From contig JADGHD010000092.1 in assembly GCA_019689615.1 (NCBI GenBank), positions 1-11,719 of the forward strand: 11,719 nucleotides of DNA, written 5' to 3'. Under the pieces are notes generated by a model that was given only the letters and a program-made list of their open reading frames with translations, searched no databases and was not told the DNA's origin. This DNA comes from Frankia sp. GTDB lineage: Bacteria > Actinomycetota > Actinomycetes > Frankiales > Frankiaceae. The translations under genes were made by a program, and so were the position numbers. How positions within the stretch are numbered: position 1 is the first letter of the stretch; every line of letters starts with the position of its first letter. This document shows positions 1 through 6,223 of the stretch, piece by piece.

Positions 1-506
1 GGCCGCCCGCGGGTGGGGGCGCCCCGGCGGGGGGGCGGCCGTAGGCCGACCAGCCCGCAGAACGCGCCAGGCACCCGGATCGAGCCGCCGGTGTCGGTGC
101 CGATGCCGAGGTCGGCGATGCCGGCGGCGACGACGCTCGCCGAGCCGGACGACGAGCCGCCGGGGACGCGGTCGGGCGCGGCCGGGTTGGGCGGGGTGCC
201 GTAGTGGCTGTTGACCCCGAACATGCCCATCGCGAGCTCGTCGGTCGCGGTCTTGCCGACGACGGTGGCGCCGGCCGCCAGCAGCGCCTCGACGCAGGGG
301 GCGGTGCGGGTGGCCGGCGGGCCGGCGGACAGGGTCGGGTTGCCGGCTGCGGTGACCCGGCCGGCGATGTCGATCAGGTCCTTGACGGCGACCATCACCC
401 CGTCGAGCGGGCCGGAGCCGGTGGGCGCCACCTTCACGTCGCCGTCCGGCGCCCACGGGGTGGCCGGGGCCGCCGCGTCGCCGGGCCGGGCGGGGGCGCT
501 GGTCAC
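1..506 (-). CDS. Amidase-signature family amidohydrolase, N-terminal part (runs off left edge)
   Basis: Hydrolyses a C-N amide bond; substrate unknown. The 168 visible residues carry the amidase-signature core. The catalytic Lys is K42 in VAVKDLIDI. The cis-Ser lies in the Gly/Ser loop PGGSSSGSA (S118). The nucleophile is S142 in GTDTGGSIRVP. Family members are usually 450-500 residues, so roughly two thirds is outside the window. The GTG start overlaps the HpaB-family stop as GTGA, and a GGGAGGG Shine-Dalgarno lies 4-5 bases upstream inside the last codons of that gene, so the two are translationally coupled and this is the last visible gene of the operon. Oddity: after CGLVGLRP the family normally continues T-x-G-R, but here PPRRGAP intervenes before TRGR. 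This may be a small in-frame insertion or a sequence error in a GC-rich run. The family assignment is secure; the substrate is not inferable. Confidence 0.93.
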   Translation of the reverse strand, partial: MTSAPARPGDAAAPATPWAPDGDVKVAPTGSGPLDGVMVAVKDLIDIAGRVTAAGNPTLSAGPPATRTAPCVEALLAAGATVVGKTATDELAMGMFGVNSHYGTPPNPAAPDRVPGGSSSGSASVVAAGIADLGIGTDTGGSIRVPGAFCGLVGLRPPPRRGAPTRGR

Positions 507-2011
507 GCCGCCCTCCCGGCCACGCCGGCCGCCGCGCCCGCCGGGGTGGGCAGGCCGTAGGAGTCGAGGAACCCGGTGGCGAGCGCCTCGGCCTCGGCGA
601 ACGGGTAGAAGCGGTAGGCGTAGCCCTTCACGACCGGGACGGCGCCGGAGTAGAAGCGCTCGTACTGCACATGCCGGCCGGCGAACTCCGAGCCGACGAG
701 ATCCCAGGCCAGCTTGAACAGCTTCACCCGCTCGGCCAGCGGCAGCCGGTCGCTGCCCATGAGCACCTCCATCGCCGCCGCCTCGTCGGCGTCGAGCAGG
801 TCGCCCGCCGCGGCCGGCACCTGGATGACGCCACCGGCGGCGAGCTCCCCGAGGATCTTCACGGCCCGTGGGTAGACCTCGGTCTGCATGCCGAGCGCGG
901 CGTAGAGGTACTTGCCCGCCGGCCGGTACACGCCGGCCTCGTCCTGCGTGGCGAAGGCGTGCGCGGACTCGGTGAGCGCCTCGGACACCGTCTGGATGCC
1001 GGCCAGGTCGGCCAGCTCGTGGCGGATGGCGGGATCACGGTCGCGGCCGTTCGCCCGGACGATGAGGCTGGCGACGCCGGTCAGGAAGCGCAGCTTCGCG
1101 GTCAGCCGGATGATCGACTGCAGGTTGCCGATCTGGTGGGCGGCGGTGCCGAAGAACTGCCGGTTGACGACCTCGACGCTGCCGGCCGCGAACACCCGCT
1201 CCCAGGGCACCAGCACCCGGTCGAAGACGACCATCGCGTCGGTCTCGTCGAAGCGGGCCGACAGCGGGTAGTCGAAGGGGCCACCGCTGGTCGCGTACGG
1301 GCGGCGGCAGATCAGCCGCAGGCCGGGAGTGGCGATCGGGATGATGAACGACAGCGCCTTGGCCTCGTCGCCCGGGGAAAGCGGCCGGACGCTGGTCACG
1401 AAGATCTCGTCGGCCACGGCGGCGCCGGTGCCGAGCATCTGCGCGCCGTCGACCACGATGCCGTCCGAGCGCTCCTCGACGAGCTGGACCGGGCGGACCC
1501 GGCTGGTCGGGTCGGTCGGGTTGTGCTGCGGCGGGACGATCGAGTTCGTGATCCACAGCCCGCGGGCGGCGGCGTACTCGTGGAACGCGACCACGTTGGC
1601 GCCGAGCTGGTGGCGGTCGGTGTCGAAGACCGCCGGGTGGCTGGCGAAGCCGGCGAGCACGCCGGAGACGTGGTCGGGGCCGCGGCCGATGAAGCCGTGG
1701 GTCAGCCGGCACCAGTGCTCCAGCGCCCGCTTGCGCAGCTCGTGCTGCTCCCAGGTGCGCGGGATCGTGAACAGCGCCAGCCCGCCGGTGTCCGGGTCGA
1801 CCAGCGGGCTGTCTGGCTCGCCGGCGGCGTCGTAGACGGCGGCCATGGTGGCGACGATGCCGGCGAACGCGGGGTGCTCGGCGACGTTGCCGACGAGCTT
1901 CCCGCCGACGTGGACGGTGCGGCCGTCGTCGAGCGCGGCGATGTACTCCTTGCCGGTCCGCGGGCCGGCGGCGGGGCTGCCGGCGTTGCCGGGGGTGGCG
2001 TCGGTGGGCAT
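503..2011 (-). CDS. 4-hydroxyphenylacetate 3-hydroxylase (HpaB/PvcC) family FADH2-dependent monooxygenase
   Basis: 502 residues, the normal length for the large oxygenase component of two-component flavin monooxygenases. These use FADH2 from a separate reductase to hydroxylate phenolic rings in the cytoplasm. The family pattern is clear throughout: RTGKEYIAALDDGR near the start, FTIPRTWEQHELRKRA (81-96), GFIGRGPDHVSG (106-117), GIVVDGAQMLGTGAAVADE (184-202), FDYPLSARFDETDAMVVFD (246-264), and a C-terminal region containing LAERVKLFKLAWDLVGSEF. R110 matches the conserved Arg of HpaB, but the usual Tyr of the RSPDY motif is H114, and the usual His of the 'HALVNP' segment is N156, so the substrate may not be a simple phenol. 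The ATG is preceded by GGAGG at 7 bases, directly after the stop of the upstream gene. No HpaC-type reductase is in the window. PvcC-like or chlorophenol monooxygenase roles are alternatives. Confidence 0.92.
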   Translation of the reverse strand: MPTDATPGNAGSPAAGPRTGKEYIAALDDGRTVHVGGKLVGNVAEHPAFAGIVATMAAVYDAAGEPDSPLVDPDTGGLALFTIPRTWEQHELRKRALEHWCRLTHGFIGRGPDHVSGVLAGFASHPAVFDTDRHQLGANVVAFHEYAAARGLWITNSIVPPQHNPTDPTSRVRPVQLVEERSDGIVVDGAQMLGTGAAVADEIFVTSVRPLSPGDEAKALSFIIPIATPGLRLICRRPYATSGGPFDYPLSARFDETDAMVVFDRVLVPWERVFAAGSVEVVNRQFFGTAAHQIGNLQSIIRLTAKLRFLTGVASLIVRANGRDRDPAIRHELADLAGIQTVSEALTESAHAFATQDEAGVYRPAGKYLYAALGMQTEVYPRAVKILGELAAGGVIQVPAAAGDLLDADEAAAMEVLMGSDRLPLAERVKLFKLAWDLVGSEFAGRHVQYERFYSGAVPVVKGYAYRFYPFAEAEALATGFLDSYGLPTPAGAAAGVAGRAA

Positions 2012-2023
2012 CTGCCTGCCTCC

Positions 2024-3001
2024 TCAGGTCGCGAGGATCTCGGTGTCGCCGGGGCCGGTGAACAGGTCGGCGGGGGTGAACGAGGTGGTGATCAGCCCGT
2101 CGGCCAGGCAGTACTCGATGGCCTGGGCGAGCATCCTGGTGTTGGCGGCCAGCCCCGAGCTCCAGTAGTCGGCGCCGAGCAGGGCCTCGGTCTCCAGCAG
2201 CTCCTCCAGCTGCCAGGGCAGGACCGTGTCCAGGGCAGCCGAGTCGAACAGCGCCGCTCTGGCCGCGGCATGGGCGGCGGTGAACGCGCGGAACAGCGCC
2301 CCGGGAAGCCACGGAGCCGCCGCGGCGACCGGCCGCTTGACCGCCAGGACGTGCATCGCCGGGAAGATCCCGGTCGTCCGGTAGTAGGCCAGCTCGGCGG
2401 CGCGGACGTCCTCGAACAGGCGGCGCACGCCTGGCCCTGGCCAGGTGGCCGGGGCACGGGCGGTGACCAGCGCGTCGATCTCGCCGTCGGCGAGGAGCTG
2501 GGCCAGGCTGGCGTCGGTGCGGTGCTCGAGGGTGAAGCCCGGCGGGTAGTACTGCGGGTGCTCGTCGCCGGAGCGTGGCTCCTCCATGCCGCCGATCACG
2601 TAGGTCGGGGAGAACCGGTCCAGGCCGTAGTGGTCCTGCAGGATGCCGCGCAGCCAGACGGCGGCGGCCATGTCGAACACCGAGATGCCGATCCGCCGGC
2701 CGGCGAGGTCGGCCGGGCGGGTCACGCCGCTCTTCTCGCTGACGAACACGCACGACAGCCGGAAGTGCCGGGACGGGAAGACCGGGATCGCCAGGTACGG
2801 CCTGGCCGGGTCCTCCAGGGTCCGCAGGTACGTCGCCAGCGGGAACTCGCAGACGTCGAACGGGTGCTGGGCGAGCTGCAGGTTGAACAGCGCCTGCACG
2901 CCCATCAGCGTGATCTTCGGCTCGACGCCCTCGATCGTGACCTGGCCGGTCGCCAGCGGGCGCGTCCGGGCCGTGTCCGACAGCCCGATGGCCAGCTTCA
3001 T
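2024..3001 (-). CDS. 4,5-dihydroxyphthalate decarboxylase (Pht5)-family protein, PBP2-like fold
   Basis: 325 residues. The family includes Pht5, which decarboxylates 4,5-dihydroxyphthalate to protocatechuate, and has a type-2 periplasmic-binding-protein fold. Family landmarks: MKLAIGLSDTARTRPL at the N-terminus, VTIEGVEP (21-28), FDVCEFPLATYLR (48-60), AIPVFPSRHFRLS (71-83), RPADLAGRRIGI (95-106), MAAAVWLRGILQDHYG (111-126), LADGEIDALVTARAP (170-184), and YYRTTGIFPAMHV (206-218). There is no signal peptide or lipobox and no ABC permease/ATPase nearby, so a cytoplasmic enzyme is more likely than a transporter binding protein, despite the shared fold. The ATG overlaps the regulator's stop as ATGA; an upstream in-frame extension exists but lies inside the regulator gene. 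Beside a monooxygenase and amidohydrolases it plausibly removes a ring carboxyl group. True substrate unknown. Confidence 0.85.
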   Translation of the reverse strand: MKLAIGLSDTARTRPLATGQVTIEGVEPKITLMGVQALFNLQLAQHPFDVCEFPLATYLRTLEDPARPYLAIPVFPSRHFRLSCVFVSEKSGVTRPADLAGRRIGISVFDMAAAVWLRGILQDHYGLDRFSPTYVIGGMEEPRSGDEHPQYYPPGFTLEHRTDASLAQLLADGEIDALVTARAPATWPGPGVRRLFEDVRAAELAYYRTTGIFPAMHVLAVKRPVAAAAPWLPGALFRAFTAAHAAARAALFDSAALDTVLPWQLEELLETEALLGADYWSSGLAANTRMLAQAIEYCLADGLITTSFTPADLFTGPGDTEILAT

Positions 3002-3909
3002 GAGGCTCGCTTTCTCGTGACCGCCGCCACCTGGGCGTGCAGGCTGGACTGGAAGCGGGGATCGAGCTCCCATTCGATCGGGATCACCCGTCCGATCCGC
3101 TCGATGATCTCGGGGGCCAGCTCGGCCGCGTTGTTCACCACGACCACCGGCTCGCCGACGAGCTGGCGCGGGTCGTCGACGCCCACCTGCACCGCGTCGA
3201 TCCGCCCCGGGAAGTACTGGCCGACCACCGCGGTCATCCACTGCACGCCGCGGCGGCTCGGCGCGACGACCACGATCCGCTCCTGGTCGCGCACCTCGAT
3301 CAGGCCGCGCAGCGCCGTCGGCGAGGCCACCAGGTTCAGCTCCACCACCCGGTCGAAGTCGGCCACCAGGCCGTCGACGTCGTTCAGGTGGAAGATCGGC
3401 ACCGCGACCGCGTCGAACTCCTCGTCGAGGCGCCGTCCGGCCGCCTCCTGCAGCAGCACCGGCGCCACCTCGACGCCGGTCGCCCGGCGCACCGCGTCCT
3501 GGACCTGGCGCAGGTCGCGCTCGTTGCACTCGACCACCGCGATCCGTGGCAGCGCGTCGACCCGCGCCAGCGCGTCGCCGACCAGCGCGGCGAGCTCGGC
3601 GGCGGTCAGCCCCAGCCGGCGGGCGCGCAGCAGCACCTCGTCGAGCTGGCGGGCGACGACCGAGCGGGACTCCACCGTCTCCGAGTGGTTGGGCTCGACG
3701 AACACGCCGCGGCGGGCGACCGTGCGCAGCCGGCCGGCGGCGACCAGCCGCCCGATCGCCCGGTCGACGGTGGACGGGTTCGACCGCAGCTCCTGGGCGA
3801 GCGCCCGGACCGACGGCAGCTTGGACCCGGCGGGGTAGTAGCCGGTGAGGATCCGGTCAAGCAGCCCGCGGTGGATCTCGTCGACGGTGGGCGCGATGTC
3901 CGCCGTCAC
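2998..3909 (-). CDS. GntR-family (YtrA-like) transcriptional regulator with unusual C-terminal alpha/beta domain
   Basis: 303 residues. Residues 9-75 form a GntR winged helix: IHRGLLDRILTGYYPAGSKLPSVRALAQEL, then NPSTVDRAIGRLVAAGRLRTVARRGVFV. Residues 85-118 resemble the helical linker of YtrA-type members (LLRARRLGLTAAELAALVG). Typical YtrA proteins end around 120-130 residues; this one continues about 185 more as alternating strands and helices (RIAVVEC, FDAVAVPIFH, RIVVVAPS, PVVVVNN). It shows no FCD, UTRA or aminotransferase signature, and is probably an effector-sensing domain (inference). The GTG start overlaps the nitrilase stop (GTGA) and has GGAGG 4 bases upstream; its own stop overlaps the decarboxylase start (ATGA). 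The regulator is therefore co-translated in the middle of the operon it probably controls, giving autoregulation. The 4945-4958 palindrome is a candidate site. Confidence 0.88.
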   Translation of the reverse strand: MTADIAPTVDEIHRGLLDRILTGYYPAGSKLPSVRALAQELRSNPSTVDRAIGRLVAAGRLRTVARRGVFVEPNHSETVESRSVVARQLDEVLLRARRLGLTAAELAALVGDALARVDALPRIAVVECNERDLRQVQDAVRRATGVEVAPVLLQEAAGRRLDEEFDAVAVPIFHLNDVDGLVADFDRVVELNLVASPTALRGLIEVRDQERIVVVAPSRRGVQWMTAVVGQYFPGRIDAVQVGVDDPRQLVGEPVVVVNNAAELAPEIIERIGRVIPIEWELDPRFQSSLHAQVAAVTRKRAS

Positions 3910-4802
3910 GGCGCCTCCGCCGGCGCGGGGGCCGGGGTGATGCCGCTGCGGTTGCCGACCGTGTAGTCGAACGCGTCCGGCTGCGGGGCGACCAGCTCGC
4001 CGTAGAGCTCGGGACGGCGGGCGCGCAGCAGGCCGGGGATCGAGTCGAACGGCTTCGGCTCGGCCATCGAGTCGTCCTGCGAGCGCAGCCAGCGCATCCG
4101 CTCCAGGTCACAGGTGGCGACGACGAGCTCGGCCCGCCCGGCGACGGCCAGCGGGTGCTCCGGGCCTGTGATCATGGCCGCGCCCTGCTCGTCGCCCCAC
4201 AGGTTGTTGGTCAGGCCGACGTAGCACAGGTTCTCGATCGCGCGCGCCTGGATGATGATCTGCCAGTTGCGGGTCAGGCTGGTGAAGCCGCCGCCGGCCG
4301 GCGAGAGGATGATCTCGGCGCCGCGCAGCGCGACGATCCGCGGGACCTCCGGCGTCCACATCTCCGAGCAGACGACGATCCCCATCGGGGTGTCGTCCAG
4401 GGTGAAGGTGCCGAAGGCGTCGGCCGGGGAGATCAGGCCGTGCTCGTCGTCGACCGGGACCGTGGCCGGATGGGTGCGCTCGTAGCGGTGGACCGTGCCG
4501 CCGGCGCGGTCGACGACGTACACGACGAGCCGGTGCCTGCCGTCCTGGCACAGCTCGGTCCGGCTCCAGACGACGTTGATGTCGCCTTCCTTGGCCGCCT
4601 GGGCCATCCGCGGGCCGGCGTCGTAGAAGGCGTCGCGCGGGCGGACCGGTCCGGGGCTGAACTCGGGGAAGCAGACCAGGTCGGCGCCGGCGGCCGACGC
4701 GCGGGCGATCAGCCTCACCGCGTGCTCGACGTTCGGGGTTCCGTCCGGCCCGGGGATCCGGCGCGGCTGGGCCATGGCCAGCGTGTACGAGCTGCGGGTC
4801 AT
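3906..4802 (-). CDS. Nitrilase-superfamily carbon-nitrogen hydrolase (possibly altered catalytic triad)
   Basis: 298 residues, the usual size for nitrilase-superfamily amidases, carbamoylases and nitrilases (Glu-Lys-Cys triad). The opening strand YTLAMAQP is followed by the catalytic Glu E47 in LVCFPEFSP and the nucleophile C145 in GIVVCSEMWTPE. The family C-terminal core follows as AEIILSPAGGG and QARAIENLCYVGLTN. The segment that should carry the catalytic Lys (family pattern Y-R-K-x-H) reads YERTHP, so Arg109 stands at the Lys position; a second Glu, E120 in DDEHG, is present. It may be an active variant or a degenerate hydrolase. First gene of the minus-strand operon. The ATG has no Shine-Dalgarno but lies 7 bases after a TAGCCT -10-like hexamer, suggesting a leaderless message. 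The internal ATG at residue 10 would remove the first core strand, so it is rejected. Confidence 0.87.
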   Translation of the reverse strand: MTRSSYTLAMAQPRRIPGPDGTPNVEHAVRLIARASAAGADLVCFPEFSPGPVRPRDAFYDAGPRMAQAAKEGDINVVWSRTELCQDGRHRLVVYVVDRAGGTVHRYERTHPATVPVDDEHGLISPADAFGTFTLDDTPMGIVVCSEMWTPEVPRIVALRGAEIILSPAGGGFTSLTRNWQIIIQARAIENLCYVGLTNNLWGDEQGAAMITGPEHPLAVAGRAELVVATCDLERMRWLRSQDDSMAEPKPFDSIPGLLRARRPELYGELVAPQPDAFDYTVGNRSGITPAPAPAEAP

Positions 4803-4809
4803 GGGGGCG

Positions 4810-4815
4810 AGGCTA
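4810..4815 (-). promoter_or_regulatory. Candidate -10 hexamer (TAGCCT) of the nitrilase operon
   Basis: TAGCCT on the minus strand fits TANNNT and ends 7 bases before the nitrilase ATG, the geometry of a leaderless actinobacterial transcript. No Shine-Dalgarno is visible before this ATG. No good -35 hexamer was found at 16-18 bases, so the call is weak or depends on an activator or another sigma factor. Confidence 0.35.
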
Positions 4816-4944
4816 GAGCCGAAAAAGGCCTTCCCGGCTGGCTGAAACCGGGTGTTTACGGCCGGAGGCAGGGTTTCCCAATGCTGTTACAAGCGGCGGG
4901 ACAGAGGGACAGTTCGGCGGGTGGATCCGCAGGTCAACCGGGGT

Positions 4945-4958
4945 GAGACCTGGGTCTC
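4945..4958. promoter_or_regulatory. Perfect 14-bp palindrome GAGACC-TG-GGTCTC, candidate operator
   Basis: Two 6-base arms with a 2-base centre. It ends 8 bases before the putative -35 of the plus-strand AbrB-family gene. A symmetrical site in a divergent spacer next to a locally encoded GntR-family dimer is a natural operator candidate, but the link to this regulator is inference; it does not match the FadR-type core TGGTNNNACCA. Confidence 0.45.
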
Positions 4959-4966
4959 GGACTCTG

Positions 4967-4994
4967 TCGACCGGCCACGGAACGGGTTTACGTT
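4967..4994 (+). promoter_or_regulatory. Candidate promoter TCGACC-N16-TACGTT for the AbrB-family gene
   Basis: TCGACC (4967-4972) differs from TTGACN at one position, and TACGTT (4989-4994) fits TANNNT with a 16-base spacer. Seven bases later is the GTG at 5002, so transcription would begin at the start codon itself (leaderless). No Shine-Dalgarno precedes the GTG, which agrees. Confidence 0.5.
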
Positions 4995-5001
4995 GTGCGC
5001 C

Positions 5002-6084
5002 GTGCGTCCCTGGATCCTGTTAGCCGCGCTGGTCGTCGCGGTGTCCGCCGTGTTCGACCTGGTTCACCTGCCCACCCCGGCGCTTTTCGGCGCGCTGGTC
5101 GGCGCGCTGATCTACGCGCTCAGCCGGCCGGTGAAGCCGCTGCGGCTGCCGGAGTGGTCGTTCCAGGGCGGGCAGGCGGTGGTCGGGGTGATCGCCGGTA
5201 CCGGGATCGACTGGGGGAGCCTGACCGCGCTGGGGCCGCGGTGGCTCATCGTGGTCGTGGTCTCCTGCTTCTCGCTGGTCGTCAGCGTGGTGATCGGGCA
5301 GATGCTGACGCGGCACGGCGTCACCCGGGTCACCGCGACGTTCTCGTCCATCGCCGGTGGCGCCGCCGGGCTCACCGCGCTCGCCGAGGAACTGCGGGCC
5401 GACGCGCGTGTCGTGGCCGTGCTGCAGTACCTGCGGCTGCTCGTGGTCCTGGCGGTGATGCCGGCCGTCGTCACGCTCGTCTTCGGGGAGCGGGGGAACG
5501 GCGGCGATCTCGCTGCTTCCGCGGACGAGTGGACCGTCGGTCTGCCGTTCGCGGCGATCGCGATCGTCGCCGGGCTGTGGCTGGGCAAGCTGGCGCGGCT
5601 GCCGTCGGCGCCGATCCTCGGGCCGCTGCTGGCCGCCGCCGCGCTCACGCTGATCCCGTACTTCGACGGCGCTGTCATGCCGACGTTCCTGGAGTACGTG
5701 GGCTACGCGCTGATCGGCACCCAGGTGGGGCTGAAGTTCACCGTCGCCAGCGTGCGGGCGATCGGGCGCTTGGTGCCGACCGCCCTGGTCACGATCGTCG
5801 GCACGCTGATCGCGTGCGCCGGCCTGGGCTGGCTGCTCAGCGTGACGACCGACGTGTCCGGGCTGGACGCCTACCTGGCGACCACACCGGGCGGGATCTA
5901 CGCCGTGATCGGCACCGCGGCCGCGACCGGCGGGGACGTCACGTTCGTCGCCGCGGCGCAGATCCTGCGCCTGCTGATCATCCTCGGCAGCGCCCCGTTC
6001 GTCTCCACCTTCCTGCGCCGCCACGAGCCCGAGCCCCCGGACGAGCCACCCCGCCAGCGCGACGGCGGCACGGAACGCCGCTGA
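5002..6084 (+). CDS. AbrB-family (duplicated-domain) integral membrane protein, putative transporter
   Basis: 360 residues from GTG. The AbrB family (COG3180, often labelled 'putative ammonia monooxygenase', a label without biochemical support) has two repeats of a membrane domain. Repeat 1 has LPTPALFGALVGALIYAL, then QAVVGVIAGTGID and SIAGGAAGLTAL...QYLRLLVVL. Repeat 2 has LPSAPILGPLLAAAAL, then GYALIGTQVGLKFT and TTPGGIYAVIG...QILRLLIIL. About ten hydrophobic segments span the protein, with a short polar tail (RRHEPEPPDEPP). A longer frame from 4852 exists, but its first 50 residues are polar and unlike the family, and the -10 hexamer 7 bases before GTG 5002 supports this start. It is divergent from the nitrilase operon, so import or export of that pathway's compound is plausible (inference). 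A second family member is at the right end of the window. Confidence 0.88.
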   Translation: MRPWILLAALVVAVSAVFDLVHLPTPALFGALVGALIYALSRPVKPLRLPEWSFQGGQAVVGVIAGTGIDWGSLTALGPRWLIVVVVSCFSLVVSVVIGQMLTRHGVTRVTATFSSIAGGAAGLTALAEELRADARVVAVLQYLRLLVVLAVMPAVVTLVFGERGNGGDLAASADEWTVGLPFAAIAIVAGLWLGKLARLPSAPILGPLLAAAALTLIPYFDGAVMPTFLEYVGYALIGTQVGLKFTVASVRAIGRLVPTALVTIVGTLIACAGLGWLLSVTTDVSGLDAYLATTPGGIYAVIGTAAATGGDVTFVAAAQILRLLIILGSAPFVSTFLRRHEPEPPDEPPRQRDGGTERR

Positions 6085-6132
6085 GCCGGGCCGGCGCGCG
6101 GCATCCCCGGCCGCGGCCCGGCGGCGGGCAGG

Positions 6133-6174
6133 CCGATGGGCGGGGGCGGCGGGGGGCCAGCCCCGGCCCATCGG
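6133..6174. terminator. Hairpin terminator between convergent genes
   Basis: CCGATGGGC (6133-6141) pairs with GCCCATCGG (6166-6174). Inside it GGGGC (6143-6147) pairs with GCCCC (6160-6164), with one G/G mismatch and a 12-base loop. It lies between the convergent stops at 6084 and 6224 and can serve both. No T-run follows, as is common in high-GC actinomycetes. Confidence 0.7.
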
Positions 6175-6182
6175 GTCTGATC

Positions 6183-6202
6183 GGCGCCGGCCGCGCCGGT
6201 GC
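6183..6202. terminator. Second short hairpin in the same convergent spacer
   Basis: GGCGCCGG (6183-6190) and CCGGTGCC (6195-6202) form an 8-base stem with one G-T wobble and a 4-base loop. It lies 21 bases beyond the stop of the minus-strand FAD oxidoreductase, so it is the first hairpin that transcript would meet. Confidence 0.45.
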
Positions 6203-6223
6203 CCGCGGCCAGCGCCGGCCTCC

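Larger units (their letters stand above)
4803..5001. promoter_or_regulatory. Divergent control region between nitrilase operon and AbrB-family gene
   Basis: A 199-bp spacer between two genes transcribed away from each other, so it should hold both promoters. It contains AAGGCCTT (4825-4832), a tandem GGGACAG pair (4898-4904 and 4906-4912), a perfect palindrome (4945-4958) and -10-like hexamers placed 7 bases before each start codon. It is less GC-rich in places than the flanking genes. An in-frame upstream extension of the plus-strand gene from 4852 crosses it, but that has no conserved protein character. Confidence 0.75.

Noticed and set aside
1035..2753. A 572-codon minus-strand frame overlapping HpaB and Pht5 genes
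   Set aside because: Arg/Pro-rich shadow of the real frames; no domain and poor codon pattern.
671..3838. A 1055-codon plus-strand open frame
   Set aside because: It is antisense to three well-supported genes, is Arg/Gly/Asp/Val-rich with no recognisable domain, and arises from high GC and few stops in the shadow frame.
4852..5001. N-terminal extension of the AbrB-family gene
   Set aside because: Fifty polar residues unlike the family, no start signal at 4852, and a promoter candidate lies inside it.
5020..6171. Long minus-strand frame opposite the AbrB-family gene
   Set aside because: Composition is a complement shadow (Arg/Asp/Gln/Pro-rich); the plus strand encodes a clear membrane protein.
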